The translations under genes and the position numbers were made by a program. Positions 1 through 6,056 of a stretch of DNA of 7,064 nt are shown here, piece after piece. How positions within the stretch are numbered: position 1 is the first letter of the stretch; the number at the start of each line of letters is the position of its first letter. The stretch covers positions 1 through 7,064 of the forward strand of contig JAPVVU010000162.1 in NCBI GenBank assembly GCA_028571885.1. Reading direction: 5' to 3'. A model generated the notes under the pieces. That model did no database searches, was not told the DNA's origin, and saw only the letters and a program-made list of their open reading frames with translations. This DNA is from Gammaproteobacteria bacterium. GTDB taxonomy: Bacteria; Pseudomonadota; Gammaproteobacteria; GRL18.

Positions 1-45
1 ACTGAAGCAATGGGTGATGCAGTCGTTGCAGCTTTAACAGCATAA
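1..45 (+). CDS. leuB: 3-isopropylmalate dehydrogenase, C-terminal end (partial)
   Basis: Only the last 14 codons and a TAA stop are in the window, read in frame from base 1. They give TEAMGDAVVAALTA. The string EMGDAVVAAL or AMGDAVVAAL is the usual C-terminus of gammaproteobacterial LeuB, which oxidises and decarboxylates 3-isopropylmalate in leucine synthesis. The position directly upstream of asd on the same strand fits the conserved leuB-asd-fimV-truA order. The call rests on a short tail plus context, so it is likely rather than certain. Confidence 0.75.
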   Translation, partial: TEAMGDAVVAALTA

Positions 46-72
46 AGAGTCATTATTGATAAAGCTCTTTAT
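42..72 (+). repeat. 8-bp inverted repeat over the leuB stop
   Basis: ATAAAGAG (42-49) is perfectly complementary to CTCTTTAT (65-72) across a 15-base loop, and the left arm includes the leuB stop codon. The stem is AT-rich and is not followed by a T run. It is at best a weak attenuator or an mRNA 3' structure between leuB and asd, not a convincing terminator. Confidence 0.3.
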
Positions 73-121
73 AAAATAGGATTACACAGTTTAATAAATT
101 GACAAAGTCAGGATAAAACTA

Positions 122-1144
122 ATGACAAAAGAATATGATGTTGCAGTAGTGGGTGCCACAGGTGCTGTTGGTGAAACGATGATGGCAATTCTTGAAGAAC
201 GTGATTTCCCAGTGAGAAATCTTTATCCACTTGCCAGTGCTCGTTCTGCTGGTAGTAAAATTCAGTTCAAAGGAAAAAACTATACCGTTCAGGATTTGAG
301 TGAATTTGATTTTTCTAAAGCACAAATTGGTTTATTTTCTGCAGGCGGCAGCATTTCAGAAGAGTATGCTCCCAAAGCAGCAGAAGCGGGTTGTGTGGTT
401 ATCGATAATACGGCTCACTTCCGTTATGACGATGATATTCCTTTAGTTGTACCTGAGGTTAATCCTCATGCGATTGCCGGTTATAAGAAACGTGGTATTA
501 TCGCCAACCCTAATTGTTCGACAATTCAAATGCTGGTGGCATTAAAGCCCATTTATGATGCTGTAGGTATTGAACGTATTAATGTCTGTACTTATCAGGC
601 AGTATCAGGCACAGGAAAAAATGCCATCGAAGAATTGGCTGGCCAAACTGCTAACCTTCTAAATACTAAAGACGTTAAGACGGAGGTTTATCCCAAGCAG
701 ATTGCTTTTAATGTTTTACCCCATATTGATGTATTCCAGGACAATGGTTACACCAAAGAAGAAATGAAAATGGTGTGGGAAACAAATAAAATATTTGAAG
801 ATGATTCAATATTAGTGAATCCAACGGCTGTCAGAGTCCCTGTCTTTTTTGGCCACTCAGAAGCGCTGCATATCGAGACTAAAGAAAAAATCACAGCTCA
901 GAGAGCAACTGAGCTGTTACAGGCATTTGATGGTGTAGAAGTGATGGATGAGCGCAATGATGGCGGCTATGCAACAGCGGTGACTGAAGGAGCCGGAAAC
1001 GATGCTGTCTATGTCAGCCGAATTCGTGAAGATATTTCTCATCCACGAGGATTAGATCTTTGGGTTGTTGCTGATAACGTGCGTAAAGGTGCTGCTTTGA
1101 ATAGTGTTCAAATTGCTGAAATACTGATTAGAGACTATTTATAA
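122..1144 (+). CDS. asd: Aspartate-semialdehyde dehydrogenase
   Basis: This 340-residue cytosolic enzyme performs the NADPH-dependent reductive dephosphorylation of aspartyl-4-phosphate to aspartate semialdehyde. That is the branch point to lysine/diaminopimelate, threonine and methionine. The nucleotide-binding glycine motif GATGAVG is at residues 11-17. The catalytic cysteine is C132 in NPNCSTIQ, and the glutamine that follows in the family is Q159 in YQAVSGTG. The substrate-binding arginine and catalytic histidine are R238 and H245 in RVPVFFGH. The C-terminal LWVVADNVRKGAALNSVQIAE is the family's typical end. Length is normal and no key residue is missing. The ATG at 122 has an AGGA at 110-113 with 8 bases of spacing. 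It lies 76 bases after leuB on the same strand, so co-transcription with leuB is plausible. Confidence 0.96.
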   Translation: MTKEYDVAVVGATGAVGETMMAILEERDFPVRNLYPLASARSAGSKIQFKGKNYTVQDLSEFDFSKAQIGLFSAGGSISEEYAPKAAEAGCVVIDNTAHFRYDDDIPLVVPEVNPHAIAGYKKRGIIANPNCSTIQMLVALKPIYDAVGIERINVCTYQAVSGTGKNAIEELAGQTANLLNTKDVKTEVYPKQIAFNVLPHIDVFQDNGYTKEEMKMVWETNKIFEDDSILVNPTAVRVPVFFGHSEALHIETKEKITAQRATELLQAFDGVEVMDERNDGGYATAVTEGAGNDAVYVSRIREDISHPRGLDLWVVADNVRKGAALNSVQIAEILIRDYL

Positions 1145-1427
1145 TCAAGCTTTTTTTAAGCTATTTATTAAAGAATGAATTCAGGAAATCGTGATTTGGT
1201 CGGCAATTTTTAATTAATTTGCAAACTAGTTAATGTTTTTCTTGAATTTTTCAATTTAACATACTAATAATAATAGAGAATAAGTAAAGTTTTTCAGCAG
1301 ATTGATGATTTTTTAGACAATCTGAGTGAATACTTACTAAATTTTGGTAATGATAAATCGCTTTAAAAATCACCTATAACTTATAATAAAGTTAAATAGA
1401 TGGTTTTAATTGCAAATTTTTAAGTTT

Positions 1428-1433
1428 TATACT
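1428..1433 (+). promoter_or_regulatory. Possible -10 box of a fimV promoter
   Basis: TATACT is 62 bases before the fimV start, downstream of a T-rich stretch. The hexamer at the expected -35 place is TTTAAT (1405-1410, 17-base spacing), which matches the consensus poorly. In DNA this AT-rich such hexamers occur by chance, so this is only a candidate. A second candidate is the TATAAT at 1382-1387. Confidence 0.25.
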
Positions 1434-1454
1434 AATTTTTGATTAATTAAACTC

Positions 1455-1471
1455 TAGATCAATATGATCTA
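1455..1471. promoter_or_regulatory. Perfect 17-base palindrome before fimV
   Basis: TAGATCA, spacer ATA, TGATCTA is a perfect dyad with 7-base arms. It ends 10 bases before the fimV Shine-Dalgarno and lies about 20 bases downstream of a possible -10. The form suits a dimeric repressor operator, or a small mRNA hairpin next to the ribosome binding site. No known regulator can be assigned from the motif alone. Confidence 0.4.
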
Positions 1472-1495
1472 AATAATAAAAAAGGGAGCCAGCAA

Positions 1496-4252
1496 GTGCG
1501 GAAATCAATCCTTGCATGTACCGTATCATTCTTAATGTCACCTATGGCCAGTTGGGCGTTGGGATTGGGGGATATACAGGTTAACTCATCTTTAAATCAA
1601 CCACTGAATGCAGAAATTGCCGTTCACTCGGTGACCAAAAAAGATCTTGATTCCCTACGTATCCACCTGGCGCCCAAGAACATTTATTCACGTGCGAATA
1701 TTGAACGCAGTGATTATTTATCCAGATTTCGCTTTAAACTGATTCAGCGAAATGGGAAAAATTATGTTGCTATCACAACGAGAAAGCCTTTTAGAGAACC
1801 ATTTGCTAACTTCCTGATCGAAGCATCCTGGAGTTCTGGTCGTCTGCTTAGAGAGTATACGATGTTGCTGGACCCGCCAGAATTTATTAAGAAACATGCT
1901 CGTCCAGTGACAACTGCGACAGCATCGCGTTCATCTCAGGTGAAACGAACTGAGAGCAAATCAACCCGGTCAGTCTCTGCAGCTTCTAAAAGTTCCTATA
2001 CTACTTCTTCATCGACAGGTGAGATGAGCTATGGACCAACCAAAAGAAATGACACGCTTTGGAATATAGCTAATGACATGGCTCCAGAGAATGTGTCTGT
2101 TAATCAAATGATGATGGCATTACTACGCGATAATCCAGAAGCTTTTATCGGTAATAATATTAATAATCTTAAAGCGGGCTATGTATTAAGAATTAAAGAT
2201 CGTGATAGCTTGAATGAAATAAGCAAATCAAATTCGAACCAACAGGTTAAGGAACAGTATCAAAGCTGGAAAGCTGCCAGAAAGCAAAAAACTGGGGCTA
2301 ATATAGTTGATCGTAGTGATCGTAGTTCTGTAAGCACTTCAACTGATGGTCAATTGACTCTGGTTGCTGCTGGTAAAACAGAAGATGCTGATATGAAGGG
2401 TGATTTATCAGCTGAAGCAAAACAATTAAAAGAAAAATTATCTCTTGCTGGAGAAGATCTTGAGTCCAAGGAAATTGAGAATCAGGAGCTTAGAACGCGA
2501 ATTAAAGAACTTGAAGATCTTTTACAAACTAAATCATCTCTGGTGGAACTAAAAGATGAAAGTTTGGCTGCTATGCAAAGACAAAAAGAAATGCAGGCGA
2601 TGGATAGTCAGCTTGAATCAGACGTTGTCATTGATACACCGACTGAAATTGTAACAGTTGATGAAACAGCAGTTGAAGAAACTATGGTTGATGAAGCCGT
2701 AACTGATGAAGCCATAGTTGAAGAAACTATAGTTGATGAAGCTATAGCAGATGAAAAAATCGACATGACAGCACATATCGATCCATCTGTTGAGCTGGCC
2801 AGTGATGAAAAGATGCCAGCTGAAGTAGAAATGCCTGTCAGTGTTGATGAAATAATTACTGTTTCAGATGTTACTCAACCTGAACCAAAGCCTGCTATGG
2901 AACCGGTGCAAGAATCAAAACCCAAAAAAGTGGTTGCGCCTGAAGAAGAAATAGTTGATATGCTCCTCAGTGAAGAAATGCTGCCATTCACAGCTGGCGG
3001 TGGCGCACTCTTTATCGGGTTGCTTGCGTGGCTTGGATTACGCGGTCGCGGAAAGAAAGAAGATTCATTTGAGGAAAGTATTCTTGATTCTAAACTGGAA
3101 GGTGATGAAAGTGATTTCAGTGTAGATGATTCACAGTTAGTTGATTCTAAAACAGAAGTGCTTGCTTCTGATACAGAAACTTCATTTTTAAGTGACTTCT
3201 CTGCTGATGATATGGAATCGTTACAACCTGATGATACTGAAGCTGATCCAATTTCTGAAGCAGATGTCTTTATGGTTTATGGTCGTTACCAACAAGCTGA
3301 AGAATTATTACAAAGCGCCATAAAAACTGAGCCTGAACGTTTGGATTATCAATTGAAACTTCTTGAAGTTTATCATGGTGATAATTTGAAAGATTCGTTT
3401 GCTGTGCAGGCTGATGTTGTTAAAGAATTATTGAAAAAACAAAATGATGATTATGAACTGACTTCAGAATGGACAAAAGCAAAATCATGGGCAGAAAAGC
3501 TGGATATCGATATTGATATGCCTGATACCTTCGATGAAAGTGCTGCTGTTGATGATATTTCAGATGATACTCAATCATTAGATGAATCTACTGATAGCGA
3601 ACTCTCTCTTGATGATCTTTCAGATGAACTTTCCCTTGAAAGTAAAGAAGTCAGTTTAAATGAAGATTCAATCCTGGGTGATGCTGATGATTCGGATGAT
3701 GAATTTGATTTGTCTTTAGATGATTCTTTAGAAGGTGAAGAGGAACTCACTTTAGATGAAGTTGATGAAGAAACTTCTGAATTTTCTCTGGATGATTCGC
3801 AATTAGAGGATAATAAAGACGATTCTGATGATGAATTTAACCTCAGTCTTGAAGAACTTGATACAGATGAAGGTGCAACTGAGTTAGATTTAGATGAATC
3901 CACTCTTAATCTAGATGACAGCCTGGAGCTTGAAGATGACAGCCTGGAGCTTGAAGATGATAGCCTTGAACTTGAAGATGACAGTCTTGAACTTGAAGAT
4001 GATGTTGATAATTCATTAGCAACTGAAGGTGATGAATTAGATTTACTTGATGATGATGATTTAGATTTTGATGACCTCGAAGATGATTTTCCTGAACTCG
4101 ATGCAGTTGGTACAAAGCTTGATCTAGCAAAAGCTTATATCGATATGGGTGATATGGAATCTGCTTCAAGTATTCTTAATGAAGTCATTGATGAAGGTGA
4201 TGAAGAACAAAAATCACAGGCTCAATCACTATTGGATCAAACGGGTTCTTAA
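1496..4252 (+). CDS. fimV: FimV/HubP-type polar landmark and pilus assembly protein
   Basis: This 918-residue inner-membrane protein organises the cell pole and is needed in relatives for type IV pilus assembly and twitching (family knowledge). Visible parts in order: a signal peptide, with likely cleavage after MASWA (residue 21); the FimV N-terminal module starting LGLGDIQVNSSLNQPLNAEI; a Ser/Thr-rich linker (about 135-175); a LysM peptidoglycan-binding domain with NDTLWNIA (about 179-234); a coiled coil (about 304-370); a Val/Asp/Glu/Thr repeat segment (388-421); one transmembrane helix (about 496-516) followed by RGRGKK; a cytoplasmic TPR-like pair (about 590-650); a very acidic stretch with tandem DDSLELE units (807-834); and the conserved C-terminal FimV module beginning GTKLDLAKAYIDMGD (872-918). 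The start is GTG with AAGGGAG at 1482-1488, spaced 7 bases. No upstream in-frame start looks better, because the signal peptide begins here. It lies upstream of the T-like gene and truA with no clear terminator between. Confidence 0.93.
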   Translation: MRKSILACTVSFLMSPMASWALGLGDIQVNSSLNQPLNAEIAVHSVTKKDLDSLRIHLAPKNIYSRANIERSDYLSRFRFKLIQRNGKNYVAITTRKPFREPFANFLIEASWSSGRLLREYTMLLDPPEFIKKHARPVTTATASRSSQVKRTESKSTRSVSAASKSSYTTSSSTGEMSYGPTKRNDTLWNIANDMAPENVSVNQMMMALLRDNPEAFIGNNINNLKAGYVLRIKDRDSLNEISKSNSNQQVKEQYQSWKAARKQKTGANIVDRSDRSSVSTSTDGQLTLVAAGKTEDADMKGDLSAEAKQLKEKLSLAGEDLESKEIENQELRTRIKELEDLLQTKSSLVELKDESLAAMQRQKEMQAMDSQLESDVVIDTPTEIVTVDETAVEETMVDEAVTDEAIVEETIVDEAIADEKIDMTAHIDPSVELASDEKMPAEVEMPVSVDEIITVSDVTQPEPKPAMEPVQESKPKKVVAPEEEIVDMLLSEEMLPFTAGGGALFIGLLAWLGLRGRGKKEDSFEESILDSKLEGDESDFSVDDSQLVDSKTEVLASDTETSFLSDFSADDMESLQPDDTEADPISEADVFMVYGRYQQAEELLQSAIKTEPERLDYQLKLLEVYHGDNLKDSFAVQADVVKELLKKQNDDYELTSEWTKAKSWAEKLDIDIDMPDTFDESAAVDDISDDTQSLDESTDSELSLDDLSDELSLESKEVSLNEDSILGDADDSDDEFDLSLDDSLEGEEELTLDEVDEETSEFSLDDSQLEDNKDDSDDEFNLSLEELDTDEGATELDLDESTLNLDDSLELEDDSLELEDDSLELEDDSLELEDDVDNSLATEGDELDLLDDDDLDFDDLEDDFPELDAVGTKLDLAKAYIDMGDMESASSILNEVIDEGDEEQKSQAQSLLDQTGS
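2672..2761 (+). repeat. Two 45-bp tandem repeats in fimV
   Basis: Two adjacent copies (2672-2716 and 2717-2761) encode VEETMVDEAVTDEAI and VEETIVDEAIADEKI. They lie in the periplasmic region between the coiled coil and the membrane helix. The unit is a multiple of three, so copy change keeps the frame. The copies are near-identical over the first 30 bases and diverge after that. Confidence 0.8.
3686..3850 (+). repeat. Degenerate 132-bp-spaced duplication in the fimV acidic region
   Basis: DDSDDEFDLSL starts at residue 731 (base 3686) and DDSDDEFNLSL at residue 775 (base 3818), exactly 132 bases apart. Each is followed by an acidic segment ending in LDE. The DNA is similar but not identical, which suggests an older internal duplication of a 44-residue acidic unit. 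Confidence 0.55.
3914..3997 (+). repeat. Four 21-bp tandem repeats in fimV (DDSLELE x4)
   Basis: Four consecutive units encode the heptapeptide DDSLELE. Units 1 and 2 are identical in DNA. Units 3 and 4 differ only at synonymous third positions. This is an in-frame minisatellite in the acidic cytoplasmic tail just before the conserved C-terminal module, and it is prone to copy-number change without a frameshift. Confidence 0.92.
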
Positions 4253-4295
4253 TTTGTTTATATCCGGTTACTATTTGCTTTAAATCGATGAACTT

Positions 4296-5000
4296 ATGCA
4301 CCCTGCAATTAAGATTGTTAACCTGGTTATCGTATCAATCTTTCTAACACAGGGTGGTTGGTCCACTTTACTTTTAACGGGAGCATTATTGCTCCCGTTT
4401 TATATTGTTCAGAGTGAATTATGGCGTCCAGCTATAAAAATGATTTTTAGACTAAAATGGTTTTTTATATCCATTTTGCTTATTTATTATATTTATACCC
4501 CTGATGTAGGACAATCAACGCAAACAATAATAAATCAAATTAGCGGCAATGTCGCTCCAGGTTTTTTTCGAATTTCTGTACTGGTTTTTATTGTATTTTC
4601 AGTTAATCTTTTTATTCGAACAACGTCAAAAGAAGAAATACTCTCCGCCTTACTCTGGTTATTTTTACCTTTGAAGTTGGTTAATTTTAATGTTGAACGG
4701 GTTTCTCTCAGAGCAATATTAACCCTTGAATATATTGAAGTGCTATCCCTGAGGTTGACAGAATACAAAGAAATAAAATCAATTGAGGAATCCAGGAATT
4801 CAAATGCCCATTTTTTTGCAAAAAAAAAATGGGCATTTTTACATCTCATTAAACATTCTGGTATAATCTTGCGCGAAATTCTTGAAGAAGCAGAAACTAC
4901 ATCGGGTAAATCCTATACGATTGACTGTTTGGAATCACCAAAATTCATTCAATTTGTTTTCCCTTTGGTGTTGTGCTTACTTTTTTATGCTTCTTTATAA
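4296..5000 (+). CDS. ECF-transporter T-component-like (CbiQ/EcfT-like) membrane protein
   Basis: This 234-residue protein has several hydrophobic segments (about 5-20, 24-38, 52-68, 88-107, 115-130 and a C-terminal one at 217-233) and a charged cytoplasmic stretch between about 150 and 212. The start MHPAIKIVNLV and the arrangement of N-terminal helices, a long cytoplasmic helical region and a C-terminal helix resemble CbiQ/EcfT proteins. In working transporters these couple a substrate-binding protein to two ATPases. Here the place where the family carries its Ala-Arg-Gly coupling motif reads EILEEAETTSG (194-204), with no Arg-Gly. No ATPase or substrate-binding gene is present in the window. 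It starts 43 bases after fimV with no obvious Shine-Dalgarno, which suggests translation depends on the fimV message. Residues 169-181 are encoded by a strong hairpin. The family call is by architecture and is moderate. The substrate is unknown. Confidence 0.5.
   Translation: MHPAIKIVNLVIVSIFLTQGGWSTLLLTGALLLPFYIVQSELWRPAIKMIFRLKWFFISILLIYYIYTPDVGQSTQTIINQISGNVAPGFFRISVLVFIVFSVNLFIRTTSKEEILSALLWLFLPLKLVNFNVERVSLRAILTLEYIEVLSLRLTEYKEIKSIEESRNSNAHFFAKKKWAFLHLIKHSGIILREILEEAETTSGKSYTIDCLESPKFIQFVFPLVLCLLFYASL
4802..4838. repeat. Terminator-like hairpin inside the T-like gene
   Basis: AAATGCCCATTTTTTT (4802-4817) is perfectly complementary to bases 4823-4838 across a 5-base loop, giving a 16-bp stem. 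The right arm ends in a TTTTT run (4836-4840), which resembles an intrinsic terminator on the plus strand. The left arm begins with AAA and could act likewise on the minus strand. It is translated in frame as NAHFFAKKKWAF. An A10 run (4820-4829) forms the loop and right arm. Confidence 0.75.
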
Positions 5001-5008
5001 TCACTTTT

Positions 5009-5084
5009 ACTTATAAAATTGTCACTTATAAAATCTGGCACTTATAAAACTATTTAATTTATAAAAATAGGGTACATATAAAAT
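5009..5084 (+). repeat. Phased CTTATAAAA-like units before truA
   Basis: Three close copies of ACTTATAAAA start at 5009, 5024 and 5040. Two more degenerate copies follow: ATTTATAAAA at 5057 and ACATATAAAA at 5074. Spacing is 15, 16, 17 and 17 bases, and the last unit ends just before the truA start. This is a small tandem array filling the whole gap between the T-like gene and truA. Confidence 0.7.
5019..5048 (+). promoter_or_regulatory. Candidate truA promoter inside the array
   Basis: TTGTCA (5019-5024) differs by one base from the sigma-70 -35 consensus. TATAAA (5043-5048) follows after an 18-base spacer. Initiation would fall about 30 bases before the truA ATG. Because every repeat unit supplies a TATAAA, other registers are possible. 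For example, TGGCAC at 5036-5041 pairs with TATAAA at 5060-5065. Confidence 0.4.
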
Positions 5085-5085
5085 T

Positions 5086-5871
5086 ATGCGTATTGCTTTA
5101 GGCATTGAATATGATGGTTCAGCTTTTTCAGGATGGCAAATACAGAATGGCAATCTTGCCACTGTGCAAGCTACTCTTGAAGCGGCTTTAAGCAAAATTG
5201 CTAATGAAAAAATAGAAAAATGCCAGGTTGCCGGCAGGACCGATACCGGGGTTCATGCAACAGAGCAAGTGATTCATTTTAATACTACTGCCAGGCGCTC
5301 AATGCGTTCCTGGGTGTTAGGTGTAAATCGATATTTAACCGGTCTTACTATTAGTGTATTGTGGGCGCACCCTGTTAATGATGAGTTTCACGCACGCTTT
5401 TCTGCGCAACGCAGGCGTTATCGCTATGTCATTTTCTCAAGACAGATCAGACCCAGTTTTTTACATAGACAGGTGTCCTGGGATTCAAGAACTTTAAATT
5501 TGTCACGGATGCAGGAAGCTGCACGGTACCTCATCGGTGAACACGATTTTAACTCCTATCGAACAGTAAAATGTCAGGCAAAAAGTGCTGTTAAAACGAT
5601 TCATTGTCTGGATATTTCTCAACGTGGAGAATATTTTTATATTGATATTGAAGCAAATTCATTTTTGCATCATATGGTAAGAAACATTGCGGGTGTTTTA
5701 ATCACTATTGGGTCGGGTGAAGAAGAGCCTGTTTGGGCAAAACAAGTTTTGGATGAATGTGACAGGACTAAAGGGGGGAAAACAGCACCCTCTGGAGGCT
5801 TGTATCTTACGCATATCACCTATGATAAAAAATTTAATCTGCCCCAGCTTGATTCTAAAACAATTATTTAG
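5086..5871 (+). CDS. truA: tRNA pseudouridine(38-40) synthase
   Basis: This 261-residue cytosolic enzyme converts uridines 38, 39 and 40 of the tRNA anticodon stem to pseudouridine. The N-terminal MRIALGIEYDGSAFSGWQIQ is the family's first strand and loop. The catalytic aspartate is D53 in AGRTDTGVHA. RFSAQRRRYRYVI (about 105-117), GEHDFNSYR and the CQ pair (about 154-167), and NSFLHHMVRNIAG (about 193-205) are the further conserved blocks. The C-terminal APSGGLYL replaces the more common APAxGLYL, a conservative change. Length is normal. The start is ATG with TAGGG at 5068-5072, a somewhat long spacing of about 13 bases. It lies on the same strand as fimV and converges with the broken cyclase gene, whose last readable codon is 8 bases from the truA stop. 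Confidence 0.96.
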   Translation: MRIALGIEYDGSAFSGWQIQNGNLATVQATLEAALSKIANEKIEKCQVAGRTDTGVHATEQVIHFNTTARRSMRSWVLGVNRYLTGLTISVLWAHPVNDEFHARFSAQRRRYRYVIFSRQIRPSFLHRQVSWDSRTLNLSRMQEAARYLIGEHDFNSYRTVKCQAKSAVKTIHCLDISQRGEYFYIDIEANSFLHHMVRNIAGVLITIGSGEEEPVWAKQVLDECDRTKGGKTAPSGGLYLTHITYDKKFNLPQLDSKTII

Positions 5872-5879
5872 TGATTTTA

Positions 5880-6056
5880 TCAATCCTGTCGAACACCGTT
5901 AACAAAGCTGTTTTTAACCTGGTACATACTACTACCCATTGCTTTAAAGTCATCCAGAACCATATATAAAATAGCAAGCTTATAATTATTACGTTTTGCT
6001 TTATTTATTTCTTCTGAAAGAAATTCAGAATTTAATTGCCGATTGGGCCGGGTGGT
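5880..6056 (-). pseudogene. Severed GGDEF-domain remnant of the cyclase
   Basis: Reading on in the same frame after the TAA at 6057-6059 gives 58 codons ending at TGA 5880-5882. RPNR, matching the family's GLPNR, is followed by a helix rich in Glu, Lys and Asn and then LAILYMVLDDFKAM, the GGDEF family's hydrophobic strand and LDDFKxxN motif. The sequence then becomes unrecognisable (from about GSSMYQV) and stops beside truA. The GG(D/E)EF signature and the rest of the roughly 160-residue catalytic domain are absent. This shows that the upstream ORF once continued into a diguanylate cyclase domain. The remnant has no start codon or ribosome binding site of its own. Confidence 0.8.

Larger units (their letters stand above)
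1145..1495. other. AT-rich asd-fimV intergenic region
   Basis: This 351-base stretch has no supportable gene in any frame. Just after asd a small stem (AGCTT 1148-1152 with AAGCT 1158-1162, T-rich loop) could be a poor terminator, but it lacks a GC stem. Two -10-like hexamers are present: TATAAT at 1382-1387 and TATACT at 1428-1433. Neither has a good -35 at 16-18 bases. A perfect palindrome at 1455-1471 is listed separately. The region most likely holds the fimV promoter and leader. Confidence 0.6.

Noticed and set aside
99..104. Perfect TTGACA hexamer before asd
   Set aside because: A partner -10 at 16-18 bases would fall inside the asd coding start and reads ATGACA, so there is no usable promoter. 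TTGACA also overlaps a short TGAC-AAA-GTCA dyad.
1401..1415. TGG...TTGCA resembling a sigma-54 promoter before fimV
   Set aside because: Only 8 bases separate the GG and GC dinucleotides, where sigma-54 promoters have 10, and the CACG part is absent.
3914..3997. CRISPR-like array
   Set aside because: The 21-bp units are directly adjacent without spacers and are coding in frame with fimV.
3571..4169. Long antisense open frames opposite the fimV acidic region
   Set aside because: They are Ser-rich or His/Gln/Leu-rich mirror images of the Asp/Glu codon repeats, with no start context. They arise from low-complexity coding on the other strand.
5086..5871. Damage in truA
   Set aside because: Considered because the neighbour is broken, but all conserved blocks and the catalytic aspartate are present and the length is normal.
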